Shown here: in pieces, positions 8,164 to 16,099 of the stretch
How positions within the stretch are numbered: position 1 is the first letter of the stretch
How the letters are laid out: the number at the start of each line of letters is the position of its first letter
Made by a program: the position numbers and the translations under genes
Notes under the pieces: model-generated
Told to the model about the DNA's origin: nothing
Databases searched by the model: none
What the model saw: only the letters and a program-made list of their open reading frames with translations
Assembly (NCBI GenBank): GCA_052035735.1
Contig: JBPOHI010000007.1
Location: 62,001-126,000, forward strand
Direction: 5' to 3'
DNA length: 64,000 bases
Source of the DNA: JAGPDF01 sp052035735
GTDB lineage: Bacteria > Acidobacteriota > Thermoanaerobaculia > Multivoradales > JAGPDF01

Positions 8164-8973
8164 ATGCAGCCCACCGACACCATCGCCCGCGTCGTCGAAG
8201 TCGTACCGCATCCGCTGCCTTACTACTCGCTCGTTCTCGACGGACCCGAGTCCTGGAGCGCGACGCTGCCAGGCCAGTTCGTCATGGTCGAAAGCTCGGA
8301 AGGCCTCGAGCCCTACCTGCGTCGCGCCTTTTCGGTCCACGACGTAAGTAAAACAGATCGTGGCACCAGGATCGAACTGCTGGTGAAAATCGTCGGACCC
8401 GGGACGCGCGCCCTATCCGGGAAGCGCCCGGGAGACCGGGTAGCGGTCCTGGGACCCTTGGGCCGCGCCTTCGGTTCGGCCGGAGAGGATCCGGCGGACG
8501 AACGGCCGGTCGCTCTGGTCGCCGGCGGCGTCGGCTCGGCGCCGTTGCTGCTCCTCGGCCGGCGCCTCCTGGCCGAAGGGGTGCGGTTCGACTTCTTCTA
8601 CGGCGGTCGCGGAGTCGTCGATCTCGCGCGCCGCGAAGCGTTCGCCGAGCTCGCGCAGGCGAGCGGCGGCGAGCTCATCGCGACGACGGAGGACGGTAGC
8701 GCCGGCGCGCGCGGGCGGGTCACCGAGCCGCTCGCCGCGCGGCTCGCAGCGCGCCGCTATCGCAAGATCTTCTCCTGCGGCCCGATGGGTCTGATGAAGC
8801 GTCTCGCCGAGTTGGGCGACGAGCACGAAGTCGCCGGAGAGGCGGCGCTCGAGACGCCGATGGGCTGCGGCTTCGGCGCCTGCCTCGGTTGCGCGGTCGA
8901 GCTCCACGACGGGCGCTTCGCGCTCTGCTGCAAGGAGGGGCCGGTCTTTGCCTGCAACGAGGTGAAGTGGTGA
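8164..8973 (+). CDS. pyrK: Dihydroorotate dehydrogenase B, electron-transfer subunit
   Basis: 269 residues from ATG 8164. The frame is open to 8083, but the family N-terminus (IARVVEVVPHPLPYYSLVL) fits this start. An FAD-binding domain has YLRRAFSVHD (flavin motif RxYS-like). The NAD-binding Rossmann part has LVAGGVGSAPLLLL. A C-terminal 2Fe-2S site has Cys235, Cys240, Cys243 and Cys255/256 (GCGFGACLGCAVE...CCKEGPVF). Family knowledge: PyrK passes electrons from NAD-linked flavin to PyrD in class 1B enzymes. Its stop overlaps the pyrD start, so the two subunits are translationally coupled. Confidence 0.95.
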   Translation: MQPTDTIARVVEVVPHPLPYYSLVLDGPESWSATLPGQFVMVESSEGLEPYLRRAFSVHDVSKTDRGTRIELLVKIVGPGTRALSGKRPGDRVAVLGPLGRAFGSAGEDPADERPVALVAGGVGSAPLLLLGRRLLAEGVRFDFFYGGRGVVDLARREAFAELAQASGGELIATTEDGSAGARGRVTEPLAARLAARRYRKIFSCGPMGLMKRLAELGDEHEVAGEAALETPMGCGFGACLGCAVELHDGRFALCCKEGPVFACNEVKW

Positions 8974-9914
8974 GCTCCGCCACGACCGCCGGCGCTCCGG
9001 ACCTCTCGGTCCGCCTCGGCGGCCTCCACCTGCCGAATCCGATCCTCACCGCGAGCGGCACGTTCGGCTACGGTCTCGAGTTCGCTCACCTCGCGGCGCT
9101 CGATCGCCTCGGCGGCATCGTCACCAAGGGCCTCTCGCTGCAACCGCTCAAAGGCAACCCTCCGCCGCGCATCGGCGAGCCGCGCGGCGGCATGCTCAAC
9201 TCGATCGGGCTGCAGAACATCGGCATCGAGAAGTTCCTCGCCGAGGTTCTTCCCGGCCTCGGGCGCTTCCCGGCCCAGGTCGTGGTCAACCTGTTCGGAT
9301 ACGAATTCGACGACTATGCGCGACTGGCCGAACGGGTGGAATCGGTTGCCGGCATCGCCGCCGTCGAGCTCAACGTCTCCTGCCCCAACGTCACCAAAGG
9401 GGGCATCGAGTTCGGCCACGACCCCGAGCAGCTCGAACGCCTGGTGCGAAGCGTCCGCAACGTCACGGGCAAGCCGATTGCGGTCAAACTCTCGCCGAAT
9501 GTCACCTCGCCGGTCGCGATCGGCGAAGCGGCGAAGGCCGGCGGCGCCGATATTCTCTCGGCCATCAACACCGTTCTCGGCATGGCGATCGACCCGTGGA
9601 CCCGGCGGCCGCTCCTGCACACCACGCGTGGCGGACTCTCCGGTCCGGCGATCAAACCGATCGCGGTGCGGATCGTCTACGACGTCGCGAAGAAGGTCGG
9701 CCTTCCGGTCATCGGCATCGGCGGCGTCGAAACGGTCGACGATGTGGTCGAGTTCCTGCTCGCCGGAGCTTCGGCGGTGCAGGTGGGCACGGCGCTCTTC
9801 CGCAACCCGCGCACCGCGGAGAACCTGGTCGACGGGCTCGCGGCGCGACTGGTCGAGCTCAAGCTCGATCGAGTCACCGACCTGGTGGGCGCGGTGCGCC
9901 CCTGGAGGCCATGA
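8970..9914 (+). CDS. pyrD: Dihydroorotate dehydrogenase B, catalytic subunit (class 1B)
   Basis: About 314 residues from a GTG at 8970 (GTGA overlap with the pyrK stop); an adjacent GTG at 8967 is equally possible. Signature elements: NPILTASGTFGYG near the N-terminus, ELNVSCPNV with the catalytic-loop Cys typical of class 1, NTVLGMAID, GGLSGPAIKPIAVR and GIGGVETVDDV. Family knowledge: it oxidises dihydroorotate to orotate using FMN and hands electrons to PyrK. The stop overlaps the pyrF start by 4 nt, giving a three-gene pyrimidine operon pyrK-pyrD-pyrF. Confidence 0.95.
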   Translation: MSSATTAGAPDLSVRLGGLHLPNPILTASGTFGYGLEFAHLAALDRLGGIVTKGLSLQPLKGNPPPRIGEPRGGMLNSIGLQNIGIEKFLAEVLPGLGRFPAQVVVNLFGYEFDDYARLAERVESVAGIAAVELNVSCPNVTKGGIEFGHDPEQLERLVRSVRNVTGKPIAVKLSPNVTSPVAIGEAAKAGGADILSAINTVLGMAIDPWTRRPLLHTTRGGLSGPAIKPIAVRIVYDVAKKVGLPVIGIGGVETVDDVVEFLLAGASAVQVGTALFRNPRTAENLVDGLAARLVELKLDRVTDLVGAVRPWRP

Positions 9915-10624
9915 TGACCGTGACCGGCAGTGGCAGCGGTCTGGAGAGGGTTGCCGTCGCGCTCGACACCAACGACCGCGCGACCTTCGAGCACTGGTGC
10001 GCGCTGTTCGGACCGCGCGTCGGTGTGCTCAAGGTCGGCCTCGAGGCTTTCGTGAGATGGGGCCCGCCGGCGGTCGAGTTCGCCCGCCGTCACGCTCGCG
10101 GCCTCTTTCTCGACCTCAAGCTGCACGACATCCCGAATACGGTGGCGGGTGCGGTGCGCTCGACGCGCGAGCTCGCGGTCGACTATCTGACGATCCACGC
10201 CGCAGGTGGCCCGACGATGATCGCGGCCGCCGCCGAAGCGGCCGAGGGCAAGGTCGCGCTGCTCGCCGTGACCGTTCTCACTCACCTCGACGAAGCGACC
10301 CTCGAACGTCTCGATCTTCCGGGCGGCAGCTCGCAGCGGGTGTTGCTGTGGGCTCGCCTCGCGCGTGAAGCCGGAGCGGCCGGAGTGGTCTGTTCGCCGC
10401 TCGAGCTCGAGGCGCTGCGCGCCGCCGCCCCTGCGCCGTTCAAGCTGGTCGCTCCGGGGATCCGGCCCGCCGATCACGGCGCCGGAGGCGACGACCAGCG
10501 CCGGACCGCCACGGCGTCGGCGGCGATCGCCGCCGGAGCCGACCTCATCGTCATCGGTCGGCCACTCACCCAGGCAGCCGATCCCGAAAAAGCGCTCGCC
10601 GCGCTCGCGCGCGAGCTCGCCTGA
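9911..10624 (+). CDS. pyrF: Orotidine 5'-phosphate decarboxylase
   Basis: 237 residues from ATG 9911, overlapping the pyrD stop. A second ATG follows directly. The frame is open further upstream, but VAVALDTNDRATF fits the family N-terminus here. The catalytic DxKxxDI element is FLDLKLHDIPNTV at about residues 70-82. TIHAAGGPTMI and the phosphate-binding VAPGIRP and LIVIGRPLTQA follow. Family knowledge: it makes UMP from OMP, the last step of de novo synthesis. It is the third gene of the pyr operon. Confidence 0.96.
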   Translation: MMTVTGSGSGLERVAVALDTNDRATFEHWCALFGPRVGVLKVGLEAFVRWGPPAVEFARRHARGLFLDLKLHDIPNTVAGAVRSTRELAVDYLTIHAAGGPTMIAAAAEAAEGKVALLAVTVLTHLDEATLERLDLPGGSSQRVLLWARLAREAGAAGVVCSPLELEALRAAAPAPFKLVAPGIRPADHGAGGDDQRRTATASAAIAAGADLIVIGRPLTQAADPEKALAALARELA

Positions 10625-10643
10625 GCCCGGCCCCCGGGGCGAA

Positions 10644-11333
10644 TCAGTCGCCGAGCCGCGCGCGCAGCTCGGACATGGCGGCCTGGAGCTCGGCCACCGC
10701 GGCTTCGAGCCGCTCCAGGCGCTCGCCGGCCTGGGCTGCCGCCCCAGGCGGAAACGCCGGCGGACGCTCCTGGGCGAGGCGCGCCTCCGTTCCCCGCTGC
10801 AGCTCGAGACCAGCGACGAGCGCCCGTTCGACTTCGGCGTCGCCGGCGAGGTGTATCCAGCGCGTTTCGCGCTGACCGGGCTGACGCGGCAGCTCGCGAG
10901 TCAGTGCATCCTCGCCCGCCGCAAGCCGGGTCAGTGCCGCCTCGACCTCTTCGGCGGAAGCGAACGAGTGCAGGCGCGCCGTGCGCGCGCGCAGCTCCGC
11001 GACCGTCTGCGCGCCGCGCAAGAGCAGCATGGCGACGAGCGCGGCGGCGCCGCCGGTGTCGAGGTGCCAGCGGCGATCGAGGCAGTGCTCGTAGCGTTCG
11101 CTGCGGCTGCTGTGCACACGGAAGACGAGAGCGTCGGCGCGCAAGCGGTCGAGCGCTTCGACGACCTCGGTCTCGCTGTAGTCGGTGACCGGATCGCGAC
11201 TGGTCTTCTGATTGCACGCCTGAAGGAGCGCCGCGACGGTGAGGGGATACTGCTCGGGAGTCGTGCGCTCCTTCTCCATCAGCGCGCCGAGAATGCGCAC
11301 CTCTGCGGCGTCGAGAAGGCGGGTGTAGGCCAT
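10644..11333 (-). CDS. yceH: YceH/DUF480 family winged-helix protein
   Basis: 229 residues. The N-terminal 170 residues match the DUF480/YceH family: LLDAAEVRILGALMEKERTTPEQYPLT opens a winged-helix domain, and NQKTSRDPV is the family's strongly conserved motif. A second wing-like domain follows (TVAELRARTARLHSF). The C-terminal about 50 residues are a predicted coiled coil (AGERLERLEAAVAELQAAMSE). Function in vivo is uncertain; possibly DNA-binding. The gene is convergent with pyrF, with 19 bp between stops. Confidence 0.85.
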   Translation of the reverse strand: MAYTRLLDAAEVRILGALMEKERTTPEQYPLTVAALLQACNQKTSRDPVTDYSETEVVEALDRLRADALVFRVHSSRSERYEHCLDRRWHLDTGGAAALVAMLLLRGAQTVAELRARTARLHSFASAEEVEAALTRLAAGEDALTRELPRQPGQRETRWIHLAGDAEVERALVAGLELQRGTEARLAQERPPAFPPGAAAQAGERLERLEAAVAELQAAMSELRARLGD

Positions 11334-11364
11334 GCGATCTTGCCCGGCGAGAGTTCTGCGCCGG

Positions 11365-11733
11365 TTACCAGATGAAGATCGGGCGCTCTACCTGGAGATC
11401 GAACTCCCACTCGTAAGTGTAGCCGGGGAACTCGAGAGGCACGGTGAAGGTGGCGCCCATGCGGATCTTGTCGCCGGTCTTCTCGGCGGTGACGAACTTC
11501 GGATCCACCGGCAGATCGAGCTCCGCGGCCTTGCCGACGATGCGCTTCTGCAGGACCTCGGAGGGCGTGTTACCGGCCCACTTCGCCTGCTCGACCATGA
11601 AATCGTAGAGCTCGGAAGTCGCGATCTTGACCGGTACGGCCTTCCAGGCGATGAGCACGCCGGCGATGAGCAGCAGACTCCAGAGCACGCATCCCAGCTT
11701 TCCGTCACCCGCCTGCCGCTTGCGATCCGTCAT
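11365..11733 (-). CDS. Hypothetical single-pass membrane protein
   Basis: 122 residues from ATG 11733; the longer reading to 11904 runs into the neighbouring signal peptidase gene and is rejected. A positively charged N-terminus (TDRKRQAGDGK) precedes one hydrophobic segment (VLWSLLLIAGVLIAWKAV, about residues 16-33). An about 85-residue extracytoplasmic domain follows, ending in aromatic residues (GYTYEWEFDLQVERPIFIW). No family recognised. It lies immediately downstream of the two signal peptidase genes on the same strand and may be co-transcribed with them. Confidence 0.7.
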   Translation of the reverse strand: MTDRKRQAGDGKLGCVLWSLLLIAGVLIAWKAVPVKIATSELYDFMVEQAKWAGNTPSEVLQKRIVGKAAELDLPVDPKFVTAEKTGDKIRMGATFTVPLEFPGYTYEWEFDLQVERPIFIW

Positions 11734-11764
11734 CGAAGGCCTCCCAACAGAGATGTTGCGCAGT

Positions 11765-12298
11765 CTAACGTACCTGCCGCAGGATGCGCCGCCGGGCGCC
11801 GGGGGAGACCGAGCGCGACCACACGACCGCGAGGACCCGTCCTTCGAGCGCCCGCGAGGGAACCGCCCCGAAGTGCCGGGAGTCGCGCGAGGCCTCGCGC
11901 GCATCGCCCGTCACCCAGATGGTGCCGGCCGGCAGAAGGCCGCCGCCCTCCCAGTCGCCCGCGAGAGCGACGCAGCGTTTGACGAACTCCTGTCGCGGGT
12001 CGAAAGGCGGGCGAAAGAGCACCACATCTCCGCGCCCCACCGGACGCCGCGGCAGCAGGCCGAAAGCCGCGCCGGTGTAGAGGAAGCGGTTCACCAGAAC
12101 CTGATCGCCCGGAAGCAGCGTCGGCGCCATCGACGCCGAGGGGATCGACACCACCTCGAGCAGGAAGGCGCGCACGAAGAGCGCGAAGAGCAGCGCGACC
12201 AGAGTGCTGCGCGCCAGTGCGGTCACGCCGAGCCGGCGCCTCGAAGGGGACGCGGCGAAGCCGCGCTTCAGCTCGGCAGGTGGAACGAGCGCGTCCAT
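11765..12298 (-). CDS. Signal peptidase I, second short paralogue
   Basis: 177 residues from ATG 12298. One N-terminal membrane anchor (about residues 31-47) is followed by box B IPSASM with catalytic Ser56, box C/D VLFRPPFDPRQEFVKR with the general-base Lys107, and box E-like VTGDAREASRDSRHFGAVP. All catalytic residues are therefore present. It is shorter than its neighbour, lacking the beta-rich insertion between boxes D and E. Its start lies inside the end of the upstream lepB (31-nt overlap), so the pair is probably translationally coupled. Different substrate preference of the two peptidases is inference. Confidence 0.85.
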   Translation of the reverse strand: MDALVPPAELKRGFAASPSRRRLGVTALARSTLVALLFALFVRAFLLEVVSIPSASMAPTLLPGDQVLVNRFLYTGAAFGLLPRRPVGRGDVVLFRPPFDPRQEFVKRCVALAGDWEGGGLLPAGTIWVTGDAREASRDSRHFGAVPSRALEGRVLAVVWSRSVSPGARRRILRQVR

Positions 12299-12972
12299 CG
12301 GGTCTTGGTCAGGAACCCGAGGGCGGTGTTGGCGAGCTCGCGGAGCTTGGCTCCGGCGCCGCGCCAGGTGCCGTCCGAGGTGCCGCCGCCGAACGACCAG
12401 TAGATGAGGAAGGCACGCCCCTTGAGGTAGTGCGCCGGAACCGTGCCCCAGAAACGCGAGTCGTAGGACATGTCGCGGTTGTCGCCCATGCAGAAATAGC
12501 TCGCGGCCGGCACGGTGACCGGGCCGAAATTGTCGCGCAAGCGCTGCTGCTCCGACATGTAGGGGCGATTGAGAAAGACGTGCGGATCCTTGTGGACGAC
12601 GTACGACCCGTCCTCGACCTTCTTGCCGTTGACGAACAGCTGCTTGTTGACCACCTGAATGGTGTCGCCGGGAAGACCGATCAGCCGCTTCACGAGATCG
12701 ACGTTGGGCCGCTCCGGCGAGCGGAAGATGACGATGTCGCCGCGTCGTGGCTCGCGCAGCGGCAAGACGGTCTGCTCGAGCTTGCCCATCGTCGGGCCGA
12801 AGATGAACCGATTGACGAAGAGATGGTCGCCGACGAGGAGCGTCTCTTCCATCGAGCCGCTCGGGATGAAGAAGGTCTTCACCACGAAAGTGTTGGTGAA
12901 CAGCAGGAAGACCGCCGCGATGAGCAGGGCTTCCAGATACTCGCGGGCAGTGGAGCGGTCGGCAGTCGACAT
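12268..12972 (-). CDS. lepB: Signal peptidase I (LepB)
   Basis: 234 residues. One N-terminal membrane anchor (about residues 14-31) is followed by box B FIPSGSM with nucleophile Ser40, box D VDLVKRLIGLPGD with general-base Lys95, and box E MGDNRDMSYDSRFWG. Family knowledge: it cleaves signal peptides from exported proteins at the outer face of the inner membrane. This window encodes many Sec-exported cytochromes, barrels and secreted proteins that need it. It is followed by an overlapping second signal peptidase gene. The 400-bp region upstream separates it from the divergent comEA-like gene. Confidence 0.95.
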   Translation of the reverse strand: MSTADRSTAREYLEALLIAAVFLLFTNTFVVKTFFIPSGSMEETLLVGDHLFVNRFIFGPTMGKLEQTVLPLREPRRGDIVIFRSPERPNVDLVKRLIGLPGDTIQVVNKQLFVNGKKVEDGSYVVHKDPHVFLNRPYMSEQQRLRDNFGPVTVPAASYFCMGDNRDMSYDSRFWGTVPAHYLKGRAFLIYWSFGGGTSDGTWRGAGAKLRELANTALGFLTKTRWTRSFHLPS

Positions 12973-13379
12973 CGGCCCTGAAGCCTATCCGATCAGCGCA
13001 AAGGATTGCGCCACCGTCCAGTTCGTTTGACAGCACCGGGTGAGCGCGTCGCGCCGGGCCGCGCGGCGCGCGCGCGCGCTCCGGAGGCGGACGCCGACCT
13101 GTCCGCTTGTCGGCGAAGGCTCACGGATCGAGCCGCGGAGGCGCGTCAACCCATTTATTTTCAGAGGCTTGCATGCGCACTTCGAGTTGGCAGGCGGCTT
13201 GGATCTTCGGTCTCGCGCAACGCAACCATCCACCGTGAGAGGAGGCGCCGGGAGAACAGCGAGACCACGAGCAGCTCCGACATCCAGGAACGCATTAGAG
13301 CCGCACCAGTCCGTCATCGCAGCTGTAGCACAGCCGTTCGAACGCTTCACGACCGTCTCAACCCGAAAGGAATCCAACC
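12973..13379. other. Intergenic region, divergent lepB / comEA-like genes
   Basis: 407 bp between two divergent genes. It contains an alternating GC tract (about 13060-13080) and one AT-richer patch around 13150-13180 (ccatttattttcag). No convincing -35/-10 pair, RNA gene or conserved ORF was found. It presumably carries the promoters of both flanking genes. Confidence 0.4.
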
Positions 13380-13754
13380 ATGCGCAACCACCGCCGTATC
13401 CTCGCAGCCGCCGTCGTGCTCTCGCTTCTCGCCGCCGTCGCTCCGGCATTCGCCGGCGAAGGCAAGGCCGTCAACGTCAACACGGCTTCCGTCGCCGAGC
13501 TCCAGCTGCTGCCGCGAATCGGCCCCGCCGTCGCCGCCCGCATCGTCGAACAGCGCGAGAAGAACGGCCCCTTCAAGGCGCTCGACGACCTGCTGCTCGT
13601 GCGCGGAATCGGTGAGGCGACCTACGACCAGATGAAGCCCTACCTCGCGCTCTCCGGTCCGACGACGCTCCTCGAGAAGGTCAAGCTGCCGCGGGCACCC
13701 AAGGGCGCGAAGTCCACCGACGCCACCGCCGACAAGCAGGCTGCGAAGAGCTGA
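13380..13754 (+). CDS. ComEA-like exported helix-hairpin-helix protein
   Basis: 124 residues. A Sec signal peptide covers about residues 1-25 (ending AFAGEG). A double helix-hairpin-helix domain follows: VNVNTASVAELQLLPRIGP then LDDLLLVRGIGEATYDQMKPY, the exact ComEA pattern (VNiNtAs..eL..LpGIG). The tail is Lys/Ala-rich. Family knowledge: ComEA-type HhH proteins bind double-stranded DNA in the periplasm during competence. The type-IV-pilin-like gene 28 bp downstream supports a DNA-uptake or pilus role, but no comEC was seen here. Confidence 0.87.
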   Translation: MRNHRRILAAAVVLSLLAAVAPAFAGEGKAVNVNTASVAELQLLPRIGPAVAARIVEQREKNGPFKALDDLLLVRGIGEATYDQMKPYLALSGPTTLLEKVKLPRAPKGAKSTDATADKQAAKS

Positions 13755-13781
13755 GCTCGCGGCGGGGCGGAGGCGATCTCG

Positions 13782-14378
13782 ATGCGACGGACCGAGAGCG
13801 GGTACCAGCTGATCGAGCTTCTGATCGCCATGGCGATCTCATCGCTGGTGCTCGCCCTCGGCGTTCCGCCGCTGCTTTCGCTCGCCGCCGCGCTCCGGGT
13901 GGAGCTCGCGGCGGCCGAGGTCGCCTCCGCCTTCCATGTCGCCCGCGGTTACGCCATCCGCCATTCCGCCAACGTCGGCCTCAAGTTCGAGGTCGCGGCC
14001 GAAGGTACGGTGACTTGGGCGCTCTACCGCGATGGCGACGGCGACGGGGTTCTCACCGCTGACATCCGCACCGGCGACGACCCGCAGGTTCTGCCGCCGA
14101 CGCGGCTCACCCATTTGGGCCGCCAGATCCGCTTCGGCTTCCCGCCCGGGAGGGCACCGCGCGACCCCGGAAACCCCCGGCGCCGCCTCGGCAATCTCGA
14201 CGACCCGATCCGCTTCAACAATTCCAACATCGCCTCCTTCAGCGCGCTCGGAACCGCCACGCCGGGAACGGTCTACCTCACCGACGGCATGCGCCACCTG
14301 TCGGCGGCGCGGGTTACTGGCCGCACCGGCAGAATCGACCGCATCTCCTACGACACCACGACCGAGGTCTGGCACTGA
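13782..14378 (+). CDS. GspH/FimT-type pseudopilin
   Basis: 198 residues. It starts with a short basic leader ending in Gly7, then YQLIELLIAMAISSLVLALG. This is the class III signal of prepilins, with Glu at mature position 5 and a hydrophobic helix of about 20 residues. The globular domain matches the GspH/FimT pattern (AFHVARGYAIRHSANVGLKFE). A loop rich in Asp/Gly (DGDGDGVLTADIRTGDD) resembles a calcium-binding element. Family knowledge: minor pseudopilin of type II secretion or type IV pili. Other pilus genes are outside the window. Confidence 0.82.
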   Translation: MRRTESGYQLIELLIAMAISSLVLALGVPPLLSLAAALRVELAAAEVASAFHVARGYAIRHSANVGLKFEVAAEGTVTWALYRDGDGDGVLTADIRTGDDPQVLPPTRLTHLGRQIRFGFPPGRAPRDPGNPRRRLGNLDDPIRFNNSNIASFSALGTATPGTVYLTDGMRHLSAARVTGRTGRIDRISYDTTTEVWH

Positions 14379-14453
14379 AACGCCGACGCACCGAAGCGAG
14401 CTTGCCGCGTCGCGGCATGACTTGCCAGTGGAAGGAGCGTAGCTTTCGCCGCC

Positions 14454-14825
14454 GTGGGAGCTTTCGTCGTCGTCACAACCGTAGGCACCGAAGAGCAGGC
14501 CAACCTGATCGCATCGGAGTTGGTGGCGCGGCGCCATGCGTCGTGCGTCAACATCGTCACCGGCGTGCGCTCGGTCTACCGCTGGCAGGGCAAGATCTGC
14601 CGCGACGCCGAATTCCTGCTGATCGTGAAGACGCTCGAGAGCGAGTACGCGGCGGTCGAAGCGGCGATCCAGGAGCTCCACAGCTACGAGCTCCCCGAGA
14701 TCCTTTCCTTCAAAGTCTGCAAGAGCGAAGCGAAGTTCCTCGCCTGGATCGGCGCCTCCCTCGACAAGAACGCCCCGTTCTCCGACGAAGACGAGCGCGA
14801 GCTGCTCGACGAATCGAACTACTGA
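14454..14825 (+). CDS. cutA: CutA1 divalent-ion tolerance protein
   Basis: 123 residues from a GTG at 14454; no strong Shine-Dalgarno sequence is at the right distance, though gaaggag lies about 20 nt upstream. The family core is clear: VVVTTVGTEEQANLIASELVARRHASCVNI, then YRWQGKICRDAEFLLIVKT and HSYELPEIL. Family knowledge: CutA1 forms very stable trimers related to PII proteins; the role in copper tolerance is debated. The C-terminus is slightly longer than usual and acidic (DEDERELLDESNY). Confidence 0.92.
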   Translation: MGAFVVVTTVGTEEQANLIASELVARRHASCVNIVTGVRSVYRWQGKICRDAEFLLIVKTLESEYAAVEAAIQELHSYELPEILSFKVCKSEAKFLAWIGASLDKNAPFSDEDERELLDESNY

Positions 14826-14873
14826 AGGCGCCGCCCGGCCGGCAAACCCTTCTTTCGAGAGGCCTTGCCCGCT

Positions 14874-16034
14874 TCAGATCTTCGCCAGCGCCTGTTCGGT
14901 GTCGGCCAGGAGGTCGGCGAGATCTTCGATGCCGGCGGAGATGCGCACCAGGCCGTCGGTGATGCCCAACTCGGCGCGCTTGTCGGCGGGGACCGAGGCG
15001 TGGGTCATCGAGGCGGGGTGCGAGGTCAGGGTTTCGACTCCGCCCAGGCTCTCGGCGAGAGACATGACCTCCACCGCATCGAGGAACTTCTTCGCCGCGG
15101 CGTAACTCCCGAGCTCGAAGGTGATGAGGGCGCCGAAGCCGGTCGACTGGCGCTGCTGCAGGGCGTAGCCCGGGTGGTTCGGCAGGCCGGGGTAGAAGAC
15201 CCCCTGCACCTTCGGATGCTTCGCCAGGTAGTCGGCGAGCGCCCGGCCGTTGGTCTCGTGGCGCTCCATGCGCACCGCCAGGGTCTTGATCCCGCGCAGG
15301 ACGAGGAACGAGTCGAACGGCGACAGGATCGCCCCCTCCGACTTCTGGATGAAGTAGAACCAGTCGCCGTGCTCCGCGCTCTTCGCCACCAGAGTGCCGC
15401 CGATCGAGTCGCTGTGGCCGTTCAGGAACTTGGTCGTCGAGTGGATGACGACGTCGGCGCCGAGCTCGAGCGGGCGCTGGAAGTAGGGCGACATGAACGT
15501 GTTGTCGACGGCGAAGACGACCTTGTGCTCGCGGGCGATGGCGGCGGTGCCGGCGATGTCGGTGACCTCCATCATCGGATTGGTCGGCGTCTCGATGTAG
15601 ATCATCCGCGTGGACGGCCGGAGGGCGGCGCGAATCTCCGCCAGGTTCGTCGAATCCACCCAGCTCGACTCGACGCCGTAGCGCGACAGCACCTGGGTCA
15701 TGAAGCGGTAGGTGCCGCCGTAGACGTTCCGCGAGCAGACGACGTGCTCGCCGCTCTTCACCAGAGTCATCAGGGTGGCGATTGCCGACATGCCGGAGGC
15801 GAAAGCGTGCCCGGAGTGCCCGCCCTCGAGCGCCGCGACGTTTTCTTCGAGAGCGAAGCGGGTTGGATTCTGTACCCGTGCATACTCGAAACCCTTGTGC
15901 CTGCCGAGCTCGTCCTGGAGATAGGTCGAGGTGGCGTAGATCGGCACGGTGACCGAACCGGTCGTCGGGTCGGGATGCTGTCCGGCATGAATGGCGCGGG
16001 TCGAGAAACCGCGCGACTTCGAGTCGCCTCTCAC
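14874..16034 (-). CDS. Cystathionine gamma-synthase/lyase family PLP enzyme
   Basis: 386 residues, full length for the Cys/Met metabolism PLP family. FSTRAIHAGQHPDPTTG is the typical N-terminus. FEYARVQNPTRFALE and SGMSAIATLM line the cofactor site. The PLP lysine is in VIHSTTKFLNGHSD. The C-terminal SLGGVETLTSHPASMTHASV is characteristic of cystathionine gamma-synthase/gamma-lyase rather than methionine gamma-lyase. Synthase (metB) and lyase (mccB/cth) cannot be told apart from sequence alone. mtnA is divergent 65 bp away, which hints at sulfur amino-acid metabolism. Confidence 0.88.
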   Translation of the reverse strand: MRGDSKSRGFSTRAIHAGQHPDPTTGSVTVPIYATSTYLQDELGRHKGFEYARVQNPTRFALEENVAALEGGHSGHAFASGMSAIATLMTLVKSGEHVVCSRNVYGGTYRFMTQVLSRYGVESSWVDSTNLAEIRAALRPSTRMIYIETPTNPMMEVTDIAGTAAIAREHKVVFAVDNTFMSPYFQRPLELGADVVIHSTTKFLNGHSDSIGGTLVAKSAEHGDWFYFIQKSEGAILSPFDSFLVLRGIKTLAVRMERHETNGRALADYLAKHPKVQGVFYPGLPNHPGYALQQRQSTGFGALITFELGSYAAAKKFLDAVEVMSLAESLGGVETLTSHPASMTHASVPADKRAELGITDGLVRISAGIEDLADLLADTEQALAKI

Positions 16035-16099
16035 GGGTGAAACCCCTTTCTGGTGGGCCCAGCGTCGGCGATCCTATCAACGCGTCTAAGATTGCCGGC

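Noticed and set aside
13185..13200. TGGCAGGCGGCTTGGA as a sigma-54 promoter before the comEA-like gene
   Set aside because: The -24 GG is present but the -12 element is GG instead of the invariant GC, and no enhancer-binding protein gene is adjacent.
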